This document shows, piece by piece, positions 22,886 to 31,372 of a DNA stretch of 31,372 nt. The notes under the pieces are model-generated. The model was not told the DNA's origin, searched no databases, and was given only the letters and a program-made list of their open reading frames with translations. The DNA lies in assembly GCA_038230595.1 (NCBI GenBank), contig JBBRMY010000013.1:1-31372 (forward strand). The letters run 5' to 3'. Within the stretch, counting starts at the first letter, position 1; each line of letters opens with the position of its first letter. Source of the DNA: JBBRMY01 sp038230595 (GTDB taxonomy: Bacteria > Bacteroidota > Ignavibacteria > Tepidaquicellales > Tepidaquicellaceae). The translations under genes and the position numbers were made by a program.

Positions 22886-25189
22886 TTATTTCAGCAGCAC
22901 CATCTTCTTCACCTCTGCAAACTCATTCGCCTGTATCCTGTAATAATAAATCCCGCTGGCAAGCCCGCCCCCATCAAATTCCTTTATATATTCTCCTGCC
23001 GGCAATGTTTGGTTATTTATCAATTTCTCAATCAGCCTTCCCGAATTGTCGTAAATATCTATACTTACTACCATGCTTACCGGCAAGGAGAATCCTATTT
23101 TCGTAGTCGGATTAAAAGGATTAGGATAATTTTGCTTTAAAGTAAATTCATGGGGAATTAAAACCGTATTTCCAACGCTTGATACCACAGATGAATCAAG
23201 ATCGTAATGACGGAACAATCCATAGTTGAATTCTGCTATATAAAAATCATTTTTGTTCGCATCGTAATCAAAGTTTGGAATGTATGCATGCCTTTTAAAT
23301 AATACCTTTGTCGCCGTTACTGTATAAGGGGATGCCGGGAGATGCTCATATATTTTAATTGTATCATTCACAATGGTGATACCATACATTTTTGATCTGT
23401 CCTTCTTGTATCCTAGTATTTTTGAACTTTTCGGAACTGTTCCTGCAATCGCATTTGTTTGAGAATTAATAACTATATTGCCCATGAATAGCCTGTTCGA
23501 AACCGAGTCGTATGTCATTACGCTTTCGCTCATCAGGGAAGTTGTGTCGCTCCACAGAGTACCAAATGTCATTGAATCCGGATTAGTATATGTAGCTGTA
23601 TTATAAATTTTCATTTTCCTTTGATTCTTATATAAAACGAAAAGCTTGTTAAAATCCGGAGCAGGCATCATCTGAATATACCCCACTCCGCCGCCATCCG
23701 TGTAATTATATCCGGTTAGATCAATTGTATTGTCCACATTGTTAGTCAGCATATTCACTACGCACATTTTCTGAAACTCAGGAACTGCTACATAGATTTT
23801 TTTATTTACCCGGTCAATTTCCATTGTTGGAATTGCATCAGTTCTTCCTTCATTTATAGGCAGCTCAATAGTTGTCAGCAAAGCATTTGTACCGGCATTA
23901 AAAACAGAAATGCTGCTTTGGAAATGATTATATACATACATTTTATTTGTTGATGAATCAACTTTGACAACGCTTGGCCAGTTGCCAGCCTTAAATTTTG
24001 TAAATGTCTGCGAGCTTATATTATATTTTATAACATCGCTGCCGCCCAATCTCGAAACCATAAAAACATTATCCCCATCGGGCGAATGATCTAAGTAATC
24101 CAGAGAGACTGCATAATGAACTGAATCAATCGCCCCGCTTGAAGTATTGTACATTTCCAAATAACCGGAATGCATATCGCACCAGACAAGCTTGTTAGTG
24201 CTTTTCTGTATCTGAAGCGGATAAGATTTATCACCCTTCTTCATGGAATCAAGCGTTCCGCTCACAGTATTGTAAATATATAGTTTGCCCCATGCTCCAC
24301 CCTGACCTTCGTGAGAATATTCGTTCGGATTTATCAAATAATAGATCTGAGTATTTCTTTGATAAGCCGTTCCCGTAGGAGCAGAACTAAGAAATTTTGA
24401 ATTTATTACAGCACCCGTATTTATATTTGCAATGACTATATCGTTGATACCTCTTAAAATTAATTTACCTCTTGCGCTGTCAATATCGGAAACACCAAGC
24501 GGACTGGCATAAGGAATGTTAATTGTTCTTGAAAGAGCATAAGGAGAATTTAATGAAAATACCTTTACCACAGTATTGCCCGCAAGAGGAGATTTGGAAG
24601 TAACATACATGAACCTGTATGCGCTGTCTGTTGCAATAGAGCCGATAGTGAATCCTGCACTTACAGAGTCTATGGCAGAAAGATTACTGCCACTGAGAAT
24701 TTTTATCTTTGTTCCGTCTCCGATCAAAACTCTGTTTCTCAGGCTGTCAAATGCTGTGCTGGCTCGTGTTGATGAATAATAATATGTTCCTAAGTTCTGG
24801 CTGTTATCAGGATTGACAAGATATTGTTTCGGTATCGTGTCCTCTATCCATGACATCAAAAGATATCCGTTCGCAGGATTTACGCTGACTGAAGTAAGTA
24901 GGAAGGCACCGCCGAATGGATATGAAACTGAACCAACTTCTGTTTTTGTATTGAGATCTATTATTGCGGCGTATGGAGTTAATATAGAAGTAACATAAGC
25001 CCTGTTTCTTCCCTGATCTATAGCCATATCATAAGTTTTCAGAACATTAGGATAATTGTTTCCTGTCAGTTCATGCTTAACGTCTTTGTAAGAGATCAGC
25101 CTGTAAGAGTTAGTTTGACTGTAAGAATATGAGGTAATAATTAAACCAAGAATTGATAATGCAGTCAGGTACCATAAGATTTTTTTCAT
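22886..25189 (-). CDS. YVTN/YncE-like beta-propeller protein with T9SS type A sorting domain
   Basis: This 767-residue exported protein has a signal peptide (about 1-25, ending SYSQ). Irregular blades of 40-45 residues follow with N-x-x-Y/V-Y-V-x-N type strands, for example STNKMYVYNHFQSSISVFNA and NKKIYVAVPEFQKM. Such blades are typical of YncE/surface-layer-type propellers. Residues 677-767 are a T9SS sorting domain, containing LKQNYPNPFNPTTKIGF and ending KKMVLLK. The protein is thus a surface or secreted propeller with unknown ligand. It is longer than E. coli YncE (about 350), enough for two propellers. It appears to be a single-gene unit. Confidence 0.82.
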   Translation of the reverse strand: MKKILWYLTALSILGLIITSYSYSQTNSYRLISYKDVKHELTGNNYPNVLKTYDMAIDQGRNRAYVTSILTPYAAIIDLNTKTEVGSVSYPFGGAFLLTSVSVNPANGYLLMSWIEDTIPKQYLVNPDNSQNLGTYYYSSTRASTAFDSLRNRVLIGDGTKIKILSGSNLSAIDSVSAGFTIGSIATDSAYRFMYVTSKSPLAGNTVVKVFSLNSPYALSRTINIPYASPLGVSDIDSARGKLILRGINDIVIANINTGAVINSKFLSSAPTGTAYQRNTQIYYLINPNEYSHEGQGGAWGKLYIYNTVSGTLDSMKKGDKSYPLQIQKSTNKLVWCDMHSGYLEMYNTSSGAIDSVHYAVSLDYLDHSPDGDNVFMVSRLGGSDVIKYNISSQTFTKFKAGNWPSVVKVDSSTNKMYVYNHFQSSISVFNAGTNALLTTIELPINEGRTDAIPTMEIDRVNKKIYVAVPEFQKMCVVNMLTNNVDNTIDLTGYNYTDGGGVGYIQMMPAPDFNKLFVLYKNQRKMKIYNTATYTNPDSMTFGTLWSDTTSLMSESVMTYDSVSNRLFMGNIVINSQTNAIAGTVPKSSKILGYKKDRSKMYGITIVNDTIKIYEHLPASPYTVTATKVLFKRHAYIPNFDYDANKNDFYIAEFNYGLFRHYDLDSSVVSSVGNTVLIPHEFTLKQNYPNPFNPTTKIGFSLPVSMVVSIDIYDNSGRLIEKLINNQTLPAGEYIKEFDGGGLASGIYYYRIQANEFAEVKKMVLLK

Positions 25190-25363
25190 TCAATTGAAGG
25201 TGAGGTTAATAAAAAGCATCTTTTGGAATTAGAGCGATAAAGGAAGTGAAAGGTTTAATAAGATTTTCATTTTGCAGATTATTGCGAAATGATGGGTAAA
25301 AAGCCTGAAAGTGTGTTTTTCTTCTATGCAGTTTTTGATATTTATTTTTGATCCTAATTCATC

Positions 25364-25402
25364 AAACAAAAAAGCCCTTCGCAATTACCTGCAAAGGGCT
25401 TT
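25364..25402 (-). terminator. Rho-independent terminator of the sugar dehydrogenase gene
   Basis: On the minus strand the stem is AAAGCCCTT with AAGGGCTTT (plus-strand positions 25394-25402 and 25371-25379) around a 14-base loop, followed by a T-rich tail (TTTTTTGTTT). It lies 30 bases past the stop at 25433. The rest of the 243-base gap up to the next gene shows nothing recognisable. Confidence 0.85.
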
Positions 25403-25432
25403 AATCTTTATTACAATAATGTGGATCAGTTT

Positions 25433-26893
25433 TTATTTTACAAATAGCATCTTTTTTGTTTCGGTGAAATTTCCGGCTTCGATTTTATAATAATAAACGC
25501 CGCTTCCTAATTTGCTTCCGTCAAATTCTCTTGTGTAAGCTCCTGCTGACATTGTTTCTCCGCTAACAAGTTCGCTAACTACTTTTCCTGTGACATCATA
25601 AACTTTCAAAGTAACTATAGAATTTTCAGGTAGTGCAAAAGTTATTTTTGTTGAAGGATTAAATGGATTAGGGAAATTCTGCATAAGTTCAAAATTTGTT
25701 GGAGTTACATTTCCAACATTTCCAATTCCAACACGTGTATCATAAATTTTATAGACTCTGCTTGAAGTGGAGGAGTAAGAACAGGCATAAACATTTTTCT
25801 GATTATCCTGACCAAATGTACCGCATGCACCTGTAAGTGTGCCCAGCTGAAGATTAGTATATGGCGCTGATCCGGTTAAAGCCCAGATCTTTCCACTGCC
25901 ATAATCTGCATAAATATATTTGCCAACTAATTCCGGCATTAAATTTCCTCTATATACATAACCACCTGTAATTGAATTTCCTACAGAGTGAGTATATTCA
26001 AACACAGGATATGATTTTCCTGATGTATCGCATCCGCTGGATGGATTATAGCAATGGAATCCTTCTGTGGTACTCCATCCGAAATTTTTATTAATACCGC
26101 CTCTATCAATTTCTTCGTATTGATTTTGTCCAACATCACCGATCCACATATCTCCGCTGTTGTTTGCGTCGAAATTAAATTTCCATGGATTTCTCATACC
26201 CCAGCACCACATTTCCTGAACCCATCCGTTTATATTTCCAAACCACGGATTTGAAGCAGGGATTGTATAGTTGTTTGGTGGAGTAGCAGTATTTACATCA
26301 ATCCTTAAGATCTTTGAGAGCTTGCTTGATTTATTTTGACCATAACCATTAGGATCCCCTTCAGAACCGCCGTCACCCAATCCAAAATAAAAATATCCAT
26401 CAGGTCCGAAAGCAATATGTCCCCCATTATGATTTGAATAAGGTTGGTTGACAGTCATTATTATGAACTCTGTGCTCTTTAATGCTGAATCAGGATTTGT
26501 AGGTGATACCTGATATCTTGCAATTACACTATTATACGGACTTGCAGTCTGAGTATATGAAACATAAAAATATCTGTTAGTGCTGTAATTCGGATGGAAT
26601 GCCAGTCCTAAGCATCCAAGTTCACTGCCCGAGGATGATACTCTGTCGCTAAGATCAATAAAAAGCTTTTTAGGTGTTGACGGAGATGCTGTATTCAGGA
26701 TGTAGATCAATCCTCTTTGCTGTACAACAAAGAGTCTGTTTGAATTGTCAGTCGGGGCAGCGCATTCTGTAATATATGCGAATGTGTTTGGAGCATAAGT
26801 ATCCTGAAACAGATACTGTGCTCTGAGGTTTAAATTACACATAGTAACCATAAACATCACAAGCCCTGCGATAATCGTAATTTTGGTTTTCAT
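25433..26893 (-). CDS. PQQ-dependent sugar dehydrogenase (GSDH-like) with T9SS type A sorting domain
   Basis: The 486-residue product has a signal peptide (1-25, ending LRAQ) and then the six-bladed glucose/sorbosone dehydrogenase propeller. Motifs are GCLGLAFHPNY (93-103), NHNGGHIAFGPDG (154-166) with the likely catalytic His155, FGLGDGG (170-176), a Gly/Ser turn then KILRIDV (194-200), GMRNPWKFNFD, and WIGDVGQNQYEEID. Soluble enzymes of this family oxidise aldoses with PQQ outside the cytoplasm. Some relatives, such as hedgehog-interacting protein, do not. Residues 400-486 are a T9SS sorting domain (MQNFPNPFNPSTKI). Its own terminator follows; no PQQ synthesis genes are in the window. Substrate is not deducible. 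Confidence 0.82.
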   Translation of the reverse strand: MKTKITIIAGLVMFMVTMCNLNLRAQYLFQDTYAPNTFAYITECAAPTDNSNRLFVVQQRGLIYILNTASPSTPKKLFIDLSDRVSSSGSELGCLGLAFHPNYSTNRYFYVSYTQTASPYNSVIARYQVSPTNPDSALKSTEFIIMTVNQPYSNHNGGHIAFGPDGYFYFGLGDGGSEGDPNGYGQNKSSKLSKILRIDVNTATPPNNYTIPASNPWFGNINGWVQEMWCWGMRNPWKFNFDANNSGDMWIGDVGQNQYEEIDRGGINKNFGWSTTEGFHCYNPSSGCDTSGKSYPVFEYTHSVGNSITGGYVYRGNLMPELVGKYIYADYGSGKIWALTGSAPYTNLQLGTLTGACGTFGQDNQKNVYACSYSSTSSRVYKIYDTRVGIGNVGNVTPTNFELMQNFPNPFNPSTKITFALPENSIVTLKVYDVTGKVVSELVSGETMSAGAYTREFDGSKLGSGVYYYKIEAGNFTETKKMLFVK

Positions 26894-27133
26894 TTAATTA
26901 TTAATGTTTTATAAAAATTTTAGCACTTTGTTCAGAAAATGTATGACTATTAATATAACCTCTCAATGAAACTAAAAACATACTATTAAGCAGTATTTAC
27001 AAATATTTTCACCTCTAAAATCGCTTGTTTTAAACTGTATTAATACTTACATATGTATTTAAAATATTTGTATACTATTTTCAGTATTGAATAAAATTTT
27101 CTTAACTTATTTTTACGAATCAATCATGAAAAC
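26894..27133. other. AT-rich divergent promoter gap
   Basis: 240 bases between two divergent genes, strongly AT-rich. It must hold both promoters, but no clear consensus is assigned. ATG at 27126 gives only three codons (stop TGA at 27135) and overlaps the ATG at 27134, an arrangement that could affect initiation. Confidence 0.35.
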
Positions 27134-28018
27134 ATGAAAAAAGTAATTTATGCAATATTGCTTCTTACAGCAATATTAATTGCTCCAAAGATGTCGTTTT
27201 CACAAGGATCGGATCAATACCTTCTTGAATTAAAGAACGGAGTTTCAATTAAATGTTATCTGGTTTCTATAACTGATAACACTATATATGCGATGTCAGA
27301 TGAAGGCAAGAAACTGACATTCGACTTATCAGAAGTGAAAAGCTTTAACAAGATATTGTCAAACAGCGGGAACAATAACGAAAATTATTACGACTATAAA
27401 TTTGAAGGCAGGAGAGATTGGCATGACGGAGAATCTGAAGACAGAGACGAAAACAGAAATGAAAAAAGATATGAAAGAGAGCGTGATGATTTCCGGGATA
27501 ATGTACACCGCAAAAATAAAATTTCTTTCACAATAATGGGAGGCTCTTTGATCCAGGTAGAAGGGCGCGAAGAAAATCCGCTTTTCGGTGCAAAGGGAAT
27601 TGTGAACTACGATCTCAGACATTTTTCTGTTGGTGTTGGATTTTCAGTTGATGGATTGTCAGCTTCAGGAGAAGGAAATTCAAAAATTTTTACTCCTGTT
27701 TTTGCTGATCTAAAATATAATTTTAAGCATATGCTTGGCGTAAGACCATTTATATTTGCAGACGGAGGATATTCAATAGGTTCTGAGTCAACCCAAGGCT
27801 TAATGTTAAGCGGAGGCTTAGGTTTAACTAAAAGAATTTCAAGCGCATTGAATCTCGTTGTAGATGCCGGCTTTAAATATCAGCAGTTCAGAAATGAAGA
27901 TATTATTTTTGCTATCGAAGGAGATCCCGGATTTCCCGTTGACCCTGGTTTTGACAATGAATTCAGACGAACAAGATCAATCAATTCTTTGAATCTTAAT
28001 GTAGGACTGCAATTTTAA
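27134..28018 (+). CDS. Outer-membrane beta-barrel protein with charged linker, function unknown
   Basis: This 294-residue exported protein has a signal peptide (about 1-24, ending SFSQ). Residues 28-70 form a small beta domain with LELKNGVSIKCYLVSITDN, similar to short SH3/Sm-like repeats seen in Bacteroidota outer-membrane proteins. Residues 91-129 are a highly charged linker rich in Arg/Glu/Asp. Residues 130-294 are about eight alternating amphipathic strands (SFTIMGGSL, FSVGVGFSV, RPFIFADGGYS) ending in the aromatic NVGLQF. An OmpA/OprF-like eight-stranded barrel is likely. I do not recognise a characterised family. It is divergent from the dehydrogenase gene. Confidence 0.65.
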   Translation: MKKVIYAILLLTAILIAPKMSFSQGSDQYLLELKNGVSIKCYLVSITDNTIYAMSDEGKKLTFDLSEVKSFNKILSNSGNNNENYYDYKFEGRRDWHDGESEDRDENRNEKRYERERDDFRDNVHRKNKISFTIMGGSLIQVEGREENPLFGAKGIVNYDLRHFSVGVGFSVDGLSASGEGNSKIFTPVFADLKYNFKHMLGVRPFIFADGGYSIGSESTQGLMLSGGLGLTKRISSALNLVVDAGFKYQQFRNEDIIFAIEGDPGFPVDPGFDNEFRRTRSINSLNLNVGLQF

Positions 28019-28081
28019 AAAGAAGAATTTTCTTATTTCCGGAGTTGTGATGATTTGCTTTACAGCTCCTGATTTTTCCTC

Positions 28082-29911
28082 TCACTTCAATAAGTTTTCT
28101 ATTCTTTGGTTCATGCGTAGTGACCAGTTACTTTCGTTGACAAGCCCGGGATAGTTTATTCTGTAAGTTTCAGTGTTAATTTCTTTTAGGAATTTTTTGC
28201 TTTCGGATAAATATTCATTGAGCAGCTGTATGCTGAAGATCGATCTGCTAACTTTAATTTTTTCTATTGACGCTTTTACAACTTCGGCTGTAATGTTTTT
28301 TCCATCAGTATCATTTTCAATCCGGTCATATAAGCCTATATATTCAAGAAAGTTTTTTCTTTCTTCGAAGGTGCTTGTGAACAGATGAATAAAAGAACCG
28401 GCTTCTTCATGGCTAAGTCCAATTATGTGCACTAAATAATCTATGCTGTTCACTTCCCTTCTCCAGAAATATCTCTGACCTGCAGATCTCTTTTCATTAA
28501 AGAGTTCTTTTTCGATCTGAGCAAACCTGTCTTCGTCAATTCCCTTTTCATTGCAAAGCATTTTGAAAAATGTTTTATCGATCGTTCCTGCTTCTGATTC
28601 CCACCATCCTGCCAATGTGCTGGAATCATGAGTTGAAACTGTTGCAATTGAATTTATTCTGTAATGATCTCCGCTGATAAATTTTCCCTGCCAGTCCTTC
28701 ATCCATCTCTGCACATTCATGCCGACAATTCCGAATTCTTCAAGTACTCTGTATGAGCAGTCCGGCACAGTTCCAAGATCTTCTGCACATGGCATCATCT
28801 TAGATGCGCTTAACATTGCATCAATGATCTTTCTTCCCTGTGATTCCCAGTCCCATTCATTCACCGGATCAAATTCTCCTTCGAGACCTCCTTTTTCCGG
28901 AGGAGAATTTTTATCTATTGTCCAGATCCTGAAAAGTCCGACAAAGTGATCTATGCGGAACATATCATAAAAATTCTCAGCATACTTTAGTCTTTGCTTT
29001 ATATAACGAAAATTGTTTTCCTCAATTTTATTCCAGTCGTATGGAGGCATTCCCCATTTCTGACCCAATGCAAAATACATATCCGGCGGTGCGCCTGAAT
29101 ATTTATCCAGCTTAAAATAATTCTTGTTCTGGCTGCACCAGACATCAGCACTGTCACGTGAAACAAGAAATGGAATATCTCCCATCAATAAAACATTTTT
29201 TGAAGAGGCATATTTTTTTAAATCTGACATTTGAAGAAATAACTGCCACTGAAGCCAGTAATAAGAAATTGCTTCGCTTTTTCTCTTTTCAAGAATTTCA
29301 TGAAGCCGCTTATTGCTTATTTTTTTATCTTCAGTTTTCCATTCCTCAAAGGATTGCATACCATTTAGCCGCTTCAGTATTTTGTAACCGGCATAGTGAT
29401 GTATCCAGTCTTTATTGTCTTTAATGAATTTTTGAAGTCCAACGGAACGATGAATATTTTTTTTATGAAAGCTGTAAATATCTGAGAAGAGCCCAAGCTT
29501 TCCCTGCTTTAAATTATAGTTTACTCTCTCGCGGCTTTTAGGAAATTTTCTTCTGAGTGATGCAATTTGTTTTCCAAATGGTTTTAGGTCGATCTTTTTA
29601 AGTGCGCCTGTTTTATCTTCAAGCTTAATTTCATTTACTGAAAGGTAGATAGGTTCAAGAGCGAAGGTACTGATAGAGCTGTATGGAGAATTGCCAAAAC
29701 CCATTTCGTTCATAGGTAAAAGCTGAAAGATCGAAAGACTGTTCTTAAGGCACCAATCGATCATAAATTTCAGATCGGGTATTTCGCCAATACCAATGCT
29801 TTTCCGGGAATAAATAAAAAACAGAGGCACTGCAACACCGGATCTTTGTTCAATTCCGATCTTTTCCCATAATTTTCCGGTCTTAGAGCTTCTGAGGTCT
29901 GAATATTCCAA
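28082..29911 (-). CDS. malQ: 4-alpha-glucanotransferase (GH77)
   Basis: The 609-residue cytoplasmic enzyme disproportionates maltodextrins, transferring alpha-1,4-glucan chains. GH77 motifs are complete: SGVAVPLF at the N-terminus, then FQLLPMNEMGFGNSPYSS, MGDIPFLVSRDSADVW, the catalytic-nucleophile region FRIDHFVGL, the acid/base region CAEDLG, and the third acid in VSTHDSSTLAGWW. At 609 residues it is a little longer than standard MalQ (about 500) and lacks the N-terminal starch-binding domains of DPE2-like forms. It lies just downstream of a GH57/DUF3536 gene on the same strand, with 68 bp between them containing a hairpin. This fits glycogen or maltodextrin turnover. Confidence 0.9.
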   Translation of the reverse strand: MEYSDLRSSKTGKLWEKIGIEQRSGVAVPLFFIYSRKSIGIGEIPDLKFMIDWCLKNSLSIFQLLPMNEMGFGNSPYSSISTFALEPIYLSVNEIKLEDKTGALKKIDLKPFGKQIASLRRKFPKSRERVNYNLKQGKLGLFSDIYSFHKKNIHRSVGLQKFIKDNKDWIHHYAGYKILKRLNGMQSFEEWKTEDKKISNKRLHEILEKRKSEAISYYWLQWQLFLQMSDLKKYASSKNVLLMGDIPFLVSRDSADVWCSQNKNYFKLDKYSGAPPDMYFALGQKWGMPPYDWNKIEENNFRYIKQRLKYAENFYDMFRIDHFVGLFRIWTIDKNSPPEKGGLEGEFDPVNEWDWESQGRKIIDAMLSASKMMPCAEDLGTVPDCSYRVLEEFGIVGMNVQRWMKDWQGKFISGDHYRINSIATVSTHDSSTLAGWWESEAGTIDKTFFKMLCNEKGIDEDRFAQIEKELFNEKRSAGQRYFWRREVNSIDYLVHIIGLSHEEAGSFIHLFTSTFEERKNFLEYIGLYDRIENDTDGKNITAEVVKASIEKIKVSRSIFSIQLLNEYLSESKKFLKEINTETYRINYPGLVNESNWSLRMNQRIENLLK

Positions 29912-29934
29912 ATTAATTTTTATTTTGTAAAAGC

Positions 29935-29964
29935 GACCTGACAGGGAAAATATCCTGTCAGGTC
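29935..29964. repeat. Perfect ACCTGACAGG-type palindromic repeat (copy B)
   Basis: GACCTGACAGG (29935-29945) and CCTGTCAGGTC (29954-29964) are perfect 11-bp inverse arms around an 8-base loop. The hairpin lies in the 68-bp space between the GH57 and GH77 genes. The left arm with its flank, read on the minus strand, matches 485-508. It may act as an attenuator or mRNA stabiliser between the two genes, but dispersed-repeat status is more likely. Confidence 0.65.
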
Positions 29965-29979
29965 AGTATACATTAACGA

Positions 29980-31372
29980 TCAAACCATCTTTGCGAAAAC
30001 GTCTCCGCCATTCTTATATTTTTTAAGATTACTCTTTGCTTTAGATAAAGTATTTACAAATTCTTCTTTGAGGTTTTCGCCTGTTACCTGTCTGTGAATT
30101 TCCATTGCCAGGTTTGCATATTTCAGGATCTGGACAGTTTCAATTCCGGAAATTTCAGAAAAAAACCATGCACAGCTTGTGAACATCAGCTGAGAATATT
30201 TTTGAATTTCTAGTAATTTTACTGCTTCCTTCTTTTCTGCATCGCTGATCTCTCTCAACAGATGCTTTTTAAAAAAATCATTCTTTATCTTTTCTGAAGG
30301 ATCGAGAATAACATTTATATAATCATTTCTTGCATCCCATACATTTTTAAAAAATTTACTTCCGCGCTCAATAAAAGCTTTCTTTAAGTTATCTCTAAGA
30401 TCATTAAGACTGTTCCTTAATGGCTTTCTCCATTGCTGAGTCCAGCCCGGCTCACCACCTGTACTATCACCGCAATCTTCTTTCCATCTTTTAACGCCGT
30501 GCCTGCAGCTCCATGATGTGCCTTCATTATTGTCCCCGGCTTTTATTTTGACTGCCATCGGAGGAGGAAAAAGTTCAAGATATTCTCCGAGATTGCAAAT
30601 ATAGAATCCATTTTTTACTGCAAGCTCTGTAAGAAAATATGCAAGAGTTCTGTCTGAGAATTTTTTATGGTGACCAAAGGTCTCCCCATCCGTTGCCAGG
30701 CAGATCAATTGTCCATCGGGATAATTATGATTTACTCTTTGAATGATCCTATCAAGAAAAACCTCACCTGTTTTAGTGATATCTTCAAATGCAGCAGCCT
30801 TAGAAAGAGCTCCATCATAAAAAATAATATTGATATATTTTTTTGTATCAAGCTCTGAAAAGCATTTGTATCCATACTTAGGATTGATCTCACCATTTGA
30901 GACATCGAACCACTTATCATCATCAATATCTCTGATGGAGTCAGCCTGTGACTGATCCAAAACTATATATTTAATTCCGCAATTGATCAAAGCCTCTATC
31001 GTATTCTGGTTACAGGCAGTTTCAGCAAGCCACATACCTTCCGGATCTCTGCCAAAATGAAATTTAAAATCTGCAAGCCCCCATTTTATCTGGGTGATCT
31101 TATCCATATCATTTGCAAGAGGCATTATAATATGATTGTAAACCTGGGCTATGGCATTTCCGTGACCATGATGACTTTCGACGCTTTTTTTATCGGCTTC
31201 GATTATTTTCAGATATGTATCAGGATGATTTTTTCTGATCCAGCTGAAAAGGGTCGGACCAAAGTTAAAATTGATGTAACTATAATTATTTACCGATCTA
31301 ATTTTTTCGTTATGGTCGTTGAATATGCCGGCTTCACTATTTGGCAGGTAGCATTCATCATAAATTTTTTCA
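29980..31372 (-). CDS. GH57 family glycosidase with DUF3536, C-terminal part
   Basis: The frame is open to the right edge, so the 463 residues seen are the C-terminal part; family members with this architecture are about 800 residues. Methionine at 31125 is internal, because upstream codons read on through IYDECYLPNSEAG, NNYSYINFNFGPTLFSW, SHHGHGNAIAQVYNHIIMPLA and onward. WGLADFKFHFGRDPEGMWLA and then ETACN are the GH57 core, with a candidate acid in ATDGETFGHH. EGTSWSCRHGVKRWKEDCG begins the DUF3536 region. GH57 enzymes act on alpha-glucans (amylase, branching or 4-alpha-glucanotransferase). The exact reaction is not deducible. Its position before malQ supports storage-glucan metabolism. 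Confidence 0.8.
   Translation of the reverse strand, partial: EKIYDECYLPNSEAGIFNDHNEKIRSVNNYSYINFNFGPTLFSWIRKNHPDTYLKIIEADKKSVESHHGHGNAIAQVYNHIIMPLANDMDKITQIKWGLADFKFHFGRDPEGMWLAETACNQNTIEALINCGIKYIVLDQSQADSIRDIDDDKWFDVSNGEINPKYGYKCFSELDTKKYINIIFYDGALSKAAAFEDITKTGEVFLDRIIQRVNHNYPDGQLICLATDGETFGHHKKFSDRTLAYFLTELAVKNGFYICNLGEYLELFPPPMAVKIKAGDNNEGTSWSCRHGVKRWKEDCGDSTGGEPGWTQQWRKPLRNSLNDLRDNLKKAFIERGSKFFKNVWDARNDYINVILDPSEKIKNDFFKKHLLREISDAEKKEAVKLLEIQKYSQLMFTSCAWFFSEISGIETVQILKYANLAMEIHRQVTGENLKEEFVNTLSKAKSNLKKYKNGGDVFAKMV

Noticed and set aside
29980..31125. GH57 gene as a complete 381-residue protein starting at 31125
   Set aside because: The frame continues without a stop to the window edge, and the upstream translation (FNFGPTLFSW, GHGNAIAQVYNH) is conserved GH57 sequence.

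Overview
The window comes from an AT-rich member of the Bacteroidota/Chlorobiota branch, most like Ignavibacteria or a relative. Five secreted proteins end in a type IX secretion (T9SS) type A sorting domain with an NYPNPFNP-type motif. Other families here are also typical of that branch: GWxTD, DUF2851, DUF58 and an M949_RS01915-like protein. This placement is inferred from protein content; no rRNA or other marker is in view.

Layout. 1-414 is the end of an Omp85-type outer-membrane barrel. 599-2011 (-) is a DUF2851 protein, divergent from a BamD-like TPR lipoprotein (2072-2671) with its own terminator. A DUF58 protein (2789-3766) converges on a GWxTD protein (3778-5082, -). Two tandem paralogous secreted beta-propellers of the Ycf48/Asp-box type follow (5349-9660, -). 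Then come methylmalonyl-CoA epimerase and a tight minus-strand operon: alanine racemase, an acidic 743-residue protein of unknown function, and mannose-1-phosphate guanylyltransferase. The alr-dnaA gap (14848-15328) carries DnaA-box-like 9-mers and a sigma70-like promoter. dnaA is followed by a terminator, a secreted GH18 chitinase, a second gene-free gap (18354-18695) with DnaA boxes, short repeats and an AT-rich stretch, and recN from a TTG start. Next are a Met-rich DUF1579 protein, a MarC-family membrane protein, a decayed TPR gene and an M949-like secreted protein. The right part holds two more T9SS cargo proteins (a YVTN-like propeller and a PQQ-type sugar dehydrogenase), a small outer-membrane barrel protein, and a glucan pair: GH77 4-alpha-glucanotransferase and the C-terminal part of a GH57/DUF3536 protein running off the right edge.

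How the genes fit together. Envelope and secretion functions dominate. Alr supplies D-alanine for peptidoglycan, ManC supplies GDP-mannose for surface glycans, Omp85/BamD-like proteins build the outer membrane, and the cargo proteins are exported by a T9SS encoded elsewhere. dnaA, recN and the two repeat-bearing gaps look like a chromosome-origin neighbourhood. No mobile element, CRISPR array or tRNA/rRNA gene was seen. The least explained items are the two gaps around dnaA, which share short words, and the acidic protein between alr and manC.
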